From NCBI RefSeq assembly GCF_001586775.1, contig NZ_LQXS01000001.1:992001-1056000 (forward strand): 64,000 nt of DNA, given 5' to 3'. A model generated the notes under the pieces. It was not told where the DNA came from and ran no database searches. It was given only the letters and a program-made list of their open reading frames with translations. The translations under genes were made by a program, and so were the position numbers. Of the stretch, positions 9,740 to 17,960 are shown one piece after another (within the stretch, counting starts at the first letter, position 1; every line of letters starts with the position of its first letter). The DNA comes from Sphingobacterium populi. Its GTDB lineage: Bacteria > Bacteroidota > Bacteroidia > Sphingobacteriales > Sphingobacteriaceae.

Positions 9740-9792
9740 AAAATAAGCTGTTTTTTTGATCGCGAATAGGCGCTCAAAAAACAGCTTATTTT
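9740..9792. terminator. Bidirectional terminator between convergent GH43 genes
   Basis: Arms 9740-9756 and 9776-9792 form a perfect 17-bp inverted repeat (AAAATAAGCTGTTTTTT). A short extra GA/TC pairing closes a GC-containing loop. It lies 3 bases after the stop of one GH43-like gene and 28 bases from the stop of the other, and has T-runs on both strands. Confidence 0.85.
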
Positions 9793-9820
9793 ATTATACA
9801 TTCTATTAGATTTGACCGAC

Positions 9821-10861
9821 TTAACTTTCGTGCTGCCAGTAATTCTCCAATTGCGTTGCCTCTGCGGCCGTGAGATGGATGACGGCTCCATGCTTGGGAG
9901 ACACGAAGTTCGTGGTCTTCATTGCGCCTTCATTGAAACGACCTAAATTCGTAAAGGTTTTAAAATCTTGGGTTTCACTAAACCCAAAATTGTGCGGATT
10001 AATTCCATAAATATCATACATCAGCACCCATTTTTCTTCTCCAATCCGTTTCCAGACCGTCGGTGCTTCGCAAGCCTGTGGTTCTGGATCGTACCAGCTT
10101 GGATCGTATGCATATGCACCTACTAAAGAATTAGAAACTGCCTGTTTGATACCCGGAATACCGTCGTGTGAGACATAAAACAAGTGAAACTGATCATTCA
10201 CCCGAGTAATATCTCCATCTATATTAGCGATATTGTATTGTGGATGCTGAAATAGTAAACGCGGCGGAGAATCCATTGCTGTACATTCTTTATTAAGGAA
10301 GGAATAATACATTTGACTCAGACCATTTCGGAACCGCAATGTAAAATACACCATCATCTGTTCGTTTTGCTCATCGTAAATAAGTTGAGGTGCCCAGGCG
10401 CAGCCGATACCTTCCCAACCAGGAAATGCCTGATCAACCGCTATTAGCGTGTGAGTCCAATGAATCAAATCAGGAGATTTCATCAGCACCAAATTCTTAT
10501 TATTCCCCCAGCCAAATTCTCTTCCATCACGTTCCCATTCGGTAGATCTATATCCTTTTTGTTGCCCAAATATATGTAGATCTGTCATTGCCATATAGAA
10601 ATAACCATCCGGACCGCGCGTAATATAGGGATCACGAATACCTTTTTGCTCGGCAATACTATCACCTGCAATCACTGGATTTCCCTGATTCACATCTGAA
10701 AAAGTATAACCATCCTTGCTAAGCGCAAAATGAACGCTGTGTGTATCATCTTTGAAATACACCATCAAGTAAGCTGCCATATCGCTTTCGGAGGGCACTG
10801 GTTGCTGAGCGTACAAATGTGTCAATAGCAACATCAAGAACAGGGTATATCTATAGCGCAT
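9821..10861 (-). CDS. GH43-like secreted glycosidase
   Basis: 346 residues, signal peptide ending LYAQ near residue 19. It is a five-bladed propeller with GH43 acidic residues Asp77 (GIRDPYI), Asp215 (NIDGDI) and Glu265 (ACEAPTVW). It is diverged from the neighbouring 8696 gene, sharing the fold and the C-terminal P-K/R-HG motif (SPKHGAVI). It is the second gene of a two-gene operon, 7 bases after the GH51 gene, so it probably removes side chains from the same arabinose-containing glycan. The specific activity is unknown. Confidence 0.8.
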   Translation of the reverse strand: MRYRYTLFLMLLLTHLYAQQPVPSESDMAAYLMVYFKDDTHSVHFALSKDGYTFSDVNQGNPVIAGDSIAEQKGIRDPYITRGPDGYFYMAMTDLHIFGQQKGYRSTEWERDGREFGWGNNKNLVLMKSPDLIHWTHTLIAVDQAFPGWEGIGCAWAPQLIYDEQNEQMMVYFTLRFRNGLSQMYYSFLNKECTAMDSPPRLLFQHPQYNIANIDGDITRVNDQFHLFYVSHDGIPGIKQAVSNSLVGAYAYDPSWYDPEPQACEAPTVWKRIGEEKWVLMYDIYGINPHNFGFSETQDFKTFTNLGRFNEGAMKTTNFVSPKHGAVIHLTAAEATQLENYWQHES

Positions 10862-10868
10862 AAATCTC

Positions 10869-12425
10869 TTAATCCAACGTCAAAACCACAACTGAAAAAG
10901 GCGGTAATTCAAGCGACAACTGCTCTTCTTTTTGCGTAAAATCTTTATACGCTACTGGCTGAATTAGATCTGGTTTTTCAAACGTGTTATGATCATTTAG
11001 GCTTGCCGATTTCAAGATTCTTCCCGAAATATTTTTTGCTTTTTTACCAACATTCATATCCACACGCTGTGCTTTAGTAGCATCGATGTTTACGATACTG
11101 ATGTGCGTCTTTCCATCTTTGCCTACTGATGCGGAAGCATGTACTGCTGGTAAAGTTTCGCCTTCAAAAGTATATAACGCGCTTTCTACTGATAGCGGAA
11201 TCAACTGCGCGTCCTGATGCACCTTGTACATTTCCATAACGTGGTACGTTGGTGTGAGGATCATCTGCTCATCTTTGGTAAGAATCACTGCTTGCAGTAC
11301 GTTGATAGTTTGTGCTAAATTGGCCATGCGCACACGGTCAGAATGGTTATTGAAGACATTCAGTGTTACGCCGGCAATCATGGCATCACGCATCGTGTTT
11401 TGCTGATACAGGAAACCAGGATTAGTACCTTCTTCGACTTCGTACCAACCACCCCACTCATCTACTACCAAAGCAATGCGTTTTTTTGGATCATACTTAT
11501 CCATAATAGCCGAGTGCTTGCGTACTAATTCATCCATTTTCCAAGCGGACTGCATGGTTTTGAAATATTGTGTATCCGAGTATCCAGTCGCAGGCCCTTT
11601 ACTATTCCATTCTACATTCGCATAGTGGTGCAAAGCCAATCCTTCTACCAGATTATGCTTGATGTTTTTCATAAGTGTTTCTGTCCACTCGTAATCGTCT
11701 ACGTTCGCTCCAGATGCAATACGAAATAATCCGCCGGTATTTGTCCAATCGGACATAAATGTGGCGTACTTGCGATACACATCGGAGTAATAAGATGCTG
11801 TCATATTGCCACCGCAGCCCCAAGCTTCATTTCCTACACCCCAGAACTTTACTTTCCAAGGTTCTTCGCGACCATTTTCACGTCGTAAATCGGCCATCGG
11901 ACTTTCGCCACCATGATTAGCGTATTGCACCCAGTCGGCCAACTCCTGTACTTCGCCGCTTCCGACATTTCCAGACAAGTATGGTTCTGTTTCTAGCAAC
12001 TCGCACATGTTAAGAAAATCGTGTGTACCAAAACTATTATCTTCCGTAACGCCACCCCACCAGCTATTTACAATCGTTGGGCGATCAGGCTTTGGGCCGA
12101 TACCGTCTTTCCAATGGTAGGTATCTGCGAAGCAACCTCCCGGCCAACGCAAGTTGGGAATATGTAATTCTTTTAGCGCAGCTACCACATCATTTCGCAC
12201 GCCAGCTGTATGCGGAATGCGTTCATTATCTTCGCCTACATAAAAACCACCATAAATACATCTGCCCAGATGTTCGGCAAAATGTCCATAAATATGTTTG
12301 TTAATGGTAGTGCCACTAGGCGCCTGCAGCTTGACGCTGGTTTTGTTTTGTTGTGCAAAGCTCCAGTTGCTGGTGCATGCCAGCAGCAGCAGAAGCAGGA
12401 ATGGTCGCGTATTCGTCTTATTCAT
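10869..12425 (-). CDS. GH51 alpha-L-arabinofuranosidase, secreted
   Basis: 518 residues, close to the usual GH51 length, with a signal peptide ending SFAQQ. The TIM barrel runs from about residue 35 (NKHIYGHFAEHLGRCIYGG). Acid/base Glu200 lies in GVGNEAWGCGG and nucleophile Glu323 in VVDEWGGWYE. The C-terminal beta domain follows from about 400. It releases terminal alpha-L-arabinofuranose from arabinan, arabinoxylan or arabinogalactan side chains. First gene of an operon with the GH43 gene downstream. A weak copy of the shared operator lies at 12589-12620. Confidence 0.95.
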   Translation of the reverse strand: MNKTNTRPFLLLLLLACTSNWSFAQQNKTSVKLQAPSGTTINKHIYGHFAEHLGRCIYGGFYVGEDNERIPHTAGVRNDVVAALKELHIPNLRWPGGCFADTYHWKDGIGPKPDRPTIVNSWWGGVTEDNSFGTHDFLNMCELLETEPYLSGNVGSGEVQELADWVQYANHGGESPMADLRRENGREEPWKVKFWGVGNEAWGCGGNMTASYYSDVYRKYATFMSDWTNTGGLFRIASGANVDDYEWTETLMKNIKHNLVEGLALHHYANVEWNSKGPATGYSDTQYFKTMQSAWKMDELVRKHSAIMDKYDPKKRIALVVDEWGGWYEVEEGTNPGFLYQQNTMRDAMIAGVTLNVFNNHSDRVRMANLAQTINVLQAVILTKDEQMILTPTYHVMEMYKVHQDAQLIPLSVESALYTFEGETLPAVHASASVGKDGKTHISIVNIDATKAQRVDMNVGKKAKNISGRILKSASLNDHNTFEKPDLIQPVAYKDFTQKEEQLSLELPPFSVVVLTLD

Positions 12426-12588
12426 CTGTTTATAATTTTCAGTATATAATTTTACACAGCCTGTATGGCTATGTATGAAGGTTAGTGATATGCTTCACAC
12501 AAAAAGGTCAGTTTTTTTTTAATGACCTTCTCGATACACAAATATCCACAAATAGATCGTAGCAAACGATGGTAATCTATACCAAAAT

Positions 12589-12620
12589 GAGGGGGTAGAT
12601 TCGGCAAAAATTATATTTTG
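12589..12620 (-). promoter_or_regulatory. Weak copy of the putative HTCS operator (site B)
   Basis: On the minus strand the CCCCCTC half and the central TTTTTGCCGAATC are present, aligning with site A. The TACACC half has decayed to A/T-rich sequence. TTTG occurs 22 bases downstream, as at site A. The 12426-12733 gap holds this site, the panD terminator and no gene. Confidence 0.35.
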
Positions 12621-12681
12621 CGAAATAAGTTTATAGTTAATGGCCGTTAATAGAAAGGGCTCGTGAAACTATAAAAAATAA

Positions 12682-12714
12682 GATAGCTCGTCATGTGCGT
12701 TCATGACGAGCATC
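12682..12714 (-). terminator. Rho-independent terminator of the panD operon
   Basis: A 10-bp inverted repeat GCTCGTCATG (12686-12695 / 12702-12711) with a 6-base loop. GAT/ATC pairing extends the stem past one bulged base. On the minus strand it is followed by a TTATTTTTTATAG tract, just after the panD stop. Confidence 0.85.
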
Positions 12715-12733
12715 AGCACTTACTGCAGATGAT

Positions 12734-13102
12734 TTAGTAATCGTATTTCTCGACAGATTTTATCTTGTTTTCGCCTTCGGTAAATACCAAAGTTGGCTGA
12801 TATATTTCTGCTTCTTCTGGAGACATATTGATGAACGAAAGAATGTGTACCGTATCGCCGACTTTAGCATGTAATGCCGCTCCACCATTCATACAAACTT
12901 CGCCACTGCCGCGCTTTCCTGGCAATACATAGGTCATGATACGACTACCATTTACCGCATTGTTGATATAAACTTGTTCGTATTTTTTGATTCCTGCTGC
13001 GTCTAATAAATCGGCATCAATAGTTATTGACCCATTATAAGCGACATTGGCTTCGGTGACTTTTACTGTATGAATTTTTGCTTTTAAAAGTGTTAATTCC
13101 AT
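12734..13102 (-). CDS. panD: Aspartate 1-decarboxylase proenzyme (pyruvoyl)
   Basis: 122 residues, collinear with E. coli PanD without gaps over the active site. Gly24-Ser25 is the self-cleavage site that yields the pyruvoyl group (YNGSITID). Lys9, His11, Arg54, Thr57, Tyr58 and the NG pair at 72-73 are all present. The family reaction is L-aspartate to beta-alanine, used for pantothenate and CoA. The residues show a working enzyme, but not that aspartate is its substrate. It is not beside panB or panC. It lies 7 bases after an unknown gene that itself overlaps a cysteine-synthase-like gene, so this copy may serve a dedicated pathway. Confidence 0.93.
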   Translation of the reverse strand: MELTLLKAKIHTVKVTEANVAYNGSITIDADLLDAAGIKKYEQVYINNAVNGSRIMTYVLPGKRGSGEVCMNGGAALHAKVGDTVHILSFINMSPEEAEIYQPTLVFTEGENKIKSVEKYDY

Positions 13103-13109
13103 ATTGATA

Positions 13110-14186
13110 TTATATTAGTGCTTGTTTAGTAATTTGATCTGCAATAGGATCGCGATCGACACACATTGCTTGCAGTATATATTGTGTTCCTCTTTGCAAA
13201 ATGCAGTGCTTTTCAAATGAAAAATGGTATGTAAATCTAAAATCATCGTGCGGAGAAAAACCTTCATTGGCAACCATCGTCTGTGTGTAAAGTAATTCGC
13301 CACCTGCATCATACCGTTTTAGCTGATATATCGACTTTTCTAGAAACGTCAGAGCAAACCACGCTCCTTCGCCTATGCCACCAATCCACTGTGCATTACT
13401 TGGTATAGATGCTGGCTTTCTGCCGTACTGTACCATTCCTGGAACTTTGTCGCAACCTAATTTTGCACCTCCTTTATGACTAAAATTATCCTTCAGTAAA
13501 TCGACCTGAAAGCGCAGCGACGCTATTCTACGCATAGGCATCGCTTTGATATGACGCTCATAATAGCAAAAGATATCGTCGATCTGCGTTGCGGCATTTA
13601 CCACATTGCTGGTCGGGCTCGCTTTCAGCGACTCAGGATATAAAATTTTTCGGCGACGTGGATCATTTGCCGGCATCGCTTCGGTCAATACCTGCGCCAC
13701 GAATCGCGAGCAACTATTGTGGTTCTTGGCCAATGCACCATAAAGAATAGGACCTGTAGCGACGATTTGATCAGCATAAGCTTCCGCTCTTCGATAGGAT
13801 ATTCCTTTGCAGATAGAGAACAGCGTTCTTCCTCCGCCGTGAGTAGCTTCTTGTTTGACGTAGAGTTCGTCAAAAATTTCTTGTAGATTACTAATCTCAC
13901 CATGTTGATCGAACGATGCGCTAACCTGTATAATCAGGCGTGGATCGAAGCGCGCCGAGCGAGCACGACCATAACCTCGCGGTACTAGATAACGACCAAA
14001 ATCAAAATATTTAATCTGCCCGCTCGCTCGCTCTACAAGCAAGATTGCAGCATGCCCGACTCTGAAATTTAAATTTTTAACGATGCCGATACGCGCAAAA
14101 AAGGCCATCCATTTTTCGTCGCCACGAGCCGTTTGATCCGGCCATGAAAGAGGAATAAGTACGTCGTTGAATCCGGCTTTATCCAT
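13110..14186 (-). CDS. Unrecognised protein with possible permuted papain-like fold
   Basis: 358 residues, no signal peptide, no membrane segment, so probably cytoplasmic. I do not recognise a named family. Visible features are His45 in RVGHAAILLVE followed by beta-strand-like sequence, and Cys159 in NHNSCSRFVAQVL. A His block before a Cys-plus-helix block is the order seen in circularly permuted NlpC/P60 proteins (LRAT-, YiiX- and DUF4105-like), which act as thiol hydrolases or acyltransferases. That assignment is inference. A C-terminal region (about 245-345) looks beta-rich, with several aromatic residues. The ATG overlaps the end of the upstream PLP enzyme gene by 8 bases and panD follows after 7, so the three proteins are translationally coupled and probably act on one pathway. 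Confidence 0.8.
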   Translation of the reverse strand: MDKAGFNDVLIPLSWPDQTARGDEKWMAFFARIGIVKNLNFRVGHAAILLVERASGQIKYFDFGRYLVPRGYGRARSARFDPRLIIQVSASFDQHGEISNLQEIFDELYVKQEATHGGGRTLFSICKGISYRRAEAYADQIVATGPILYGALAKNHNSCSRFVAQVLTEAMPANDPRRRKILYPESLKASPTSNVVNAATQIDDIFCYYERHIKAMPMRRIASLRFQVDLLKDNFSHKGGAKLGCDKVPGMVQYGRKPASIPSNAQWIGGIGEGAWFALTFLEKSIYQLKRYDAGGELLYTQTMVANEGFSPHDDFRFTYHFSFEKHCILQRGTQYILQAMCVDRDPIADQITKQALI

Positions 14187-15192
14187 TTAGGCTGTGTGCA
14201 TTTGAAGTTGATACTTTACTATTTTCAGCATACAACTTGCTGAGATAGCGGCTCCCATGATCAGGGAAAAACAACAAAACGTTGTCATCCGAATGAAACC
14301 GCATTGCCGCACTATAGCACTTCAAGCTTGCTAATACAGCTGCACTAGAAAAACCACATCGGATATCGGTATGTTGATAATACCACTGTGCCATATCGAT
14401 GGACACGTCTTTTTCTACCTGAAATATCTGATCAATCGGCTGCGGATCAAATGATCCCGGAACAAAATTTCTTCCTATCCCTTCGATGGCATCGAATGGC
14501 CTAACAGCATTGGGAGCGGTGCGATGCTTTAAGTAGTGTTGCAAGATAGAACCTCGCGGCTCGACTCCCCAAATACGGATCGCCTTTGCTTGCTCTTTTA
14601 AGAATCGACCAACACCAGAGATCGTACCTCCTGTGCCAATACCACATAAAAAATGCGTGATCTGCCCGTCGGTCTGTTCCCATATTTCAGGACCTGTCGT
14701 CCTATAATGCGCACGAATATTTTGTGTATTATAGTATTGATTTGTGAAATAGGCGTTCTGCTCCTTTGCGGCAAAAGATTGTGCGCGAAACTGCGTCGAC
14801 TGAAAATCTTGTAAACCATTTGAATTGTCGCACAATTCGATGGATGCACCAGCTTCTTCGAGCTTATCTATTTTCTCTTGCGAACAGCTTTTTGATACAA
14901 ATATTTTGACCTTGTATCCGAGTTGCCTTGCAATCAGTGCAATGCCTAATCCAGTATTTCCACTGCTAGCTTCGACAAAGGTGCCGCCTGCCTGTATTCG
15001 GTTCCGCTGTATAGCATCCTGAATCATGAAATATGCTGGACGATCCTTGGATGACATGCCAGGATTATGGAATTCATCTTTAACAAAGATATTCGTTTTG
15101 AAATATTCGGACAAGAAATCGCATTTTCTTATGGGCGTATTGCCAATAGATAATGGTATAGGTACAATGTTATTCACGTTTGGTAGCAGCAC
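14179..15192 (-). CDS. Cysteine-synthase-family PLP enzyme
   Basis: 337 residues of the fold-type II beta-substituted alanine synthase family (CysK, CysM, SbnA, cysteate synthase). The PLP lysine is Lys49 in GMSSKDR. The substrate loop is SSGNTG at 76-81 and the phosphate loop GIGTGGT near 188. No signal peptide. The start is GTG at 15192: an in-frame stop lies 15 bases upstream and the first ATG (codon 46) would remove the IGNTPI segment. The family joins an activated serine to a nucleophile (sulfide, sulfite, ammonia, cyanide). The nucleophile cannot be read here. It overlaps the next gene by 8 bases in an operon ending with panD. No canonical cysteine-biosynthesis neighbour such as cysE is present. 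Confidence 0.9.
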   Translation of the reverse strand: MLLPNVNNIVPIPLSIGNTPIRKCDFLSEYFKTNIFVKDEFHNPGMSSKDRPAYFMIQDAIQRNRIQAGGTFVEASSGNTGLGIALIARQLGYKVKIFVSKSCSQEKIDKLEEAGASIELCDNSNGLQDFQSTQFRAQSFAAKEQNAYFTNQYYNTQNIRAHYRTTGPEIWEQTDGQITHFLCGIGTGGTISGVGRFLKEQAKAIRIWGVEPRGSILQHYLKHRTAPNAVRPFDAIEGIGRNFVPGSFDPQPIDQIFQVEKDVSIDMAQWYYQHTDIRCGFSSAAVLASLKCYSAAMRFHSDDNVLLFFPDHGSRYLSKLYAENSKVSTSNAHSLNG

Positions 15193-15505
15193 GGTAGAGA
15201 GTCTTGCTCAAGTTGTATGTTATCCCTAATAACGCAATGAACCACAAATTGTTGCCTTCAAGTAAAATTCAGATGCTGTTTTAACATTTTTTAGGTACAT
15301 CATATCATCTGATCAAGTATCATAAAATTTCGAAATTCGTAGGGCAGTAAATCTATTCTGAACATTGTGCTACATTTCACTGAACAAAACCTTCTGATGG
15401 TAATGATGCCAATCCGTATAAACTAGCGTCCTTGTATCGATTCGATTAGAAGATGGCGATTTTTTTTGCACCTACATTTCTACGTACTTTCGCATTGAAA
15501 AGAAC
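15193..15505. other. Gene-free spacer upstream of the PLP-enzyme operon
   Basis: 313 bases between the DUF2264 stop and the GTG start of the PLP gene. It must carry the promoter of the panD operon and the end of the long glycosidase operon. I see a 12-bp palindrome AATTTCGAAATT near 15330 and an A/T-rich background, but no convincing terminator or TAnnTTTG element. Confidence 0.5.
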
Positions 15506-16747
15506 TTAGCGGATACTATGATCTTTACCTGCCTGCTGGCCAGACCAAATTTGTTGTGATGTCCACGGCAGCGCAGGATCGGACCAAAACGGATGGTTTT
15601 CGGCAAGTCCTAACGGAAGAAAGAGCACAGCAGCCAAATAAGGACTGCCTTGATTGTTATAGAAGTCACCCAAACTTTCTTGCGCGCCATACAAGCCAAT
15701 GGTTAGCCAGCCGTTCTTATATGTTGATGGGCTTTCGGTCGTTTTGCGCAATACGGCAGTTAAGGCGCTACGTACTTGAGCTGCGGGTAAACTGCTGGGC
15801 AGTCGATCGTTAAAAGCCATATCTGCTAAATGGTGAAATGCTGCTCCACGATAAATCACCGACCGACCAGAAGCTGGATACGAGCCATCGACATGAATTA
15901 AACGCTCCAAGATCTCGGCGTAGCGTTGGTTTCGTTTTTTGATTTCTGCAAACATGTTATGGTAGCCGTTGGTTTTCTTACCGATCACATCTACCAAGTT
16001 GCTTAAGTACGGATGAATCACGTAACTATTGTAATAATCGAATGCGAAATGTTCTCCATCTTTGTATATGCCATCACCTACATACCATTGCTCAAATTGG
16101 CGTAGTGCATAATCCACACGCATATTGTCCCAAGAATCGCTATATTTTGCTAAAAAAGCTTCATTCATTGCCGAGAATAATAACCAATTAGAATAGACCG
16201 GCAGGAATCGGCGCGTCGAACGAATGGAGGTTAGTAATTTTACTTTGGCTTCTTCGGACAGGTTTTCCCAAATCCAAGGTGCACGAATAAGTCCTAGCGC
16301 CAAGAAAGATGCATCGACTAATTGTTGCCCACCGATATCGAAACGCATAAAATCATGTGCAGTAGAATCCAATGCATTTTCAAATCCTTGGATTACCCAA
16401 GTTCGATACTGCGCTCGTAGCGCTTGCTCCTCCACACTCCCTCCTTCCAATTGCAACCACGGTGCTATTCCAGAGATAACTCTACCCCACACTTCTAAGT
16501 ATTGCACCTGAATGCGGTGTTCGCGATTGTCCACGTTGTTAGAAGTGACCTGCGGCATCGTAATTCGTAGGCTGTCTTGTGCCAAACTGCGAATTATAGG
16601 ACGCACCATTTTATCCATTTCTGCTAACCAGAATAGCCGATCAGATTGTAGCAAGTGCTCCCGCGTGCTTAAACTTTTGCTTTGAGCAAAACAAGAGCAA
16701 GAGGTAATCCAGAAAGATGTTATCAGGAGCAGAAATCTATACGTCAT
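15506..16747 (-). CDS. DUF2264 / GH154-like secreted hydrolase
   Basis: 413 residues with a signal peptide (ITSCSCFAQ); the Cys residues leave a lipoprotein possible. The body is an alpha-helical (alpha/alpha)6-barrel-like sequence with DUF2264 features: YLEVWGRVISGIAPWL, SNWLLFSAMNEAFL, YGDGIY-type motif VGDGIYKDGEHFAFDYYNSYVIHPYL, and GSYPASGRS. Some DUF2264 proteins are classed as GH154 and have beta-glucuronidase activity, from family knowledge. Glucuronic acid caps the side chains of arabinogalactan proteins, so this suits the locus. It is the last gene of the eight-enzyme operon, 11 bases after GH105. Confidence 0.8.
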   Translation of the reverse strand: MTYRFLLLITSFWITSCSCFAQSKSLSTREHLLQSDRLFWLAEMDKMVRPIIRSLAQDSLRITMPQVTSNNVDNREHRIQVQYLEVWGRVISGIAPWLQLEGGSVEEQALRAQYRTWVIQGFENALDSTAHDFMRFDIGGQQLVDASFLALGLIRAPWIWENLSEEAKVKLLTSIRSTRRFLPVYSNWLLFSAMNEAFLAKYSDSWDNMRVDYALRQFEQWYVGDGIYKDGEHFAFDYYNSYVIHPYLSNLVDVIGKKTNGYHNMFAEIKKRNQRYAEILERLIHVDGSYPASGRSVIYRGAAFHHLADMAFNDRLPSSLPAAQVRSALTAVLRKTTESPSTYKNGWLTIGLYGAQESLGDFYNNQGSPYLAAVLFLPLGLAENHPFWSDPALPWTSQQIWSGQQAGKDHSIR

Positions 16748-16758
16748 AATTCAATAAT

Positions 16759-17895
16759 TTACCGATCTAAGTACTTGTAAAGCTCTGACGCGGCAAGCAA
16801 ATATGCTCCAACACCAAAATTGGTCGTAGAATTCTGATCCACTACCTGTCCCGGAATAGCTTTTTCTCCGATTGGCTGTACATAACCGACTGAACCATCG
16901 GCTTGCACCGCTACTTCTTGCAAATAACGCCATGAGCGATCAATTACGGGAAGATACTCTGATTCGTTTAAATAACCATTATTCATTCCCCAAAGCAGAC
17001 CGTAAGTAAAGAAGGCTGTACCACTGGTCTCAGGACCTGGCGCATGCGCAGGATCAAGCAAACTTCGTGTCCAATAACCTTCAGGCTGCTGCGCTGCCGC
17101 GACTGCGGCAGCCAACTGCTGAAAGCGTTGCTCAAAAAACGGACGGTGCTGGTAATCTTTTGGCAGATCGTGTAGTACTTTGGCTAATCCGGCCAAAACC
17201 CAGCCATCGCCTCTTGCCCAGAAATCTCGTTTTCCATTCGCACTTTTGTGCTTTGGGTAAAGGTATTTGCCATCCCGATAATAGAGATGTGCTTCCTCAT
17301 CAAACATCAGACTATCCGCATACCGAAAATACGTATTCAGTTTTTCCAAGTACAAAGGATTATTTGTGACTTGGTACAATTTTGTCATTACGGGCATCAC
17401 CATGTACAAGCCATCGGCCCACCACCAGTAATCATTTTCTGGGGTAGACATTTGATACTCCATCACTTCTTGCGCCCGACGGATACGATTTTCATCTGGT
17501 TGCAATTGATAAAGATCTATGTAGGTCTGAAAGCAGATTTGCCAGTCGCCAAATAGTACGTAGTCATCGCTTTCTCCATAACTATACTTCCAATCGGCTC
17601 TATCATCGGATTTGGCACCTTTCCAATCATTGGATTTTGCCCAGAGCAGGCTATAATCTAAAAAAGTAGCATCTTTGGTGACTTCGTAAGCGGCCATATT
17701 GCCAGTATGATAGGCAGCTTCGTCCCAAAATGCCCAATTCTGCGGTTTATTGTTCTGCTGCCAATAAGTGTTGACCAGACGGATCGATGCGATTACATCT
17801 TGCTTATCAATCTGATCAATTGCATATTTTTTGCTGGTACAGGCCATAAAAAACATGAAGACAGTCATCCAACCTGTAATTATTTTCCAATTCAT
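16759..17895 (-). CDS. GH105 unsaturated glucuronyl/galacturonyl hydrolase (lipoprotein)
   Basis: 378 residues with a lipoprotein signal (VFMFFMACTSK). An (alpha/alpha)6 barrel with GH88/GH105 motifs: FWDEAAYHTGNMAAYE, WWWADGLYMVMP containing likely catalytic Asp161, and FWARGDGWV. Members hydrate and remove the 4,5-unsaturated uronic acid left by polysaccharide lyases. In arabinogalactan loci this is the product of rhamnose-glucuronate lyases; in pectin loci it is unsaturated rhamnogalacturonan. No lyase gene is in the window, so the partner must lie elsewhere. It is separated from the upstream GH2 gene by a hairpin and followed after 11 bases by the DUF2264 gene. Confidence 0.92.
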   Translation of the reverse strand: MNWKIITGWMTVFMFFMACTSKKYAIDQIDKQDVIASIRLVNTYWQQNNKPQNWAFWDEAAYHTGNMAAYEVTKDATFLDYSLLWAKSNDWKGAKSDDRADWKYSYGESDDYVLFGDWQICFQTYIDLYQLQPDENRIRRAQEVMEYQMSTPENDYWWWADGLYMVMPVMTKLYQVTNNPLYLEKLNTYFRYADSLMFDEEAHLYYRDGKYLYPKHKSANGKRDFWARGDGWVLAGLAKVLHDLPKDYQHRPFFEQRFQQLAAAVAAAQQPEGYWTRSLLDPAHAPGPETSGTAFFTYGLLWGMNNGYLNESEYLPVIDRSWRYLQEVAVQADGSVGYVQPIGEKAIPGQVVDQNSTTNFGVGAYLLAASELYKYLDR

Positions 17896-17914
17896 ATTAC
17901 ATCTATTTCACAAC

Positions 17915-17942
17915 GAAAGGTGAACTTGCAGGTTCACCTTTC
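17915..17942 (-). other. Intercistronic hairpin between GH2 and GH105
   Basis: A perfect 11-bp inverted repeat GAAAGGTGAAC with a 6-base loop fills the 65-base gap between the GH2 stop and the GH105 start. No T-run follows on the minus strand, so it is more likely an mRNA processing or stabilising element, or a leaky attenuator, than a full terminator. Confidence 0.6.
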
Positions 17943-17960
17943 ATATTCATTTCATCTATT

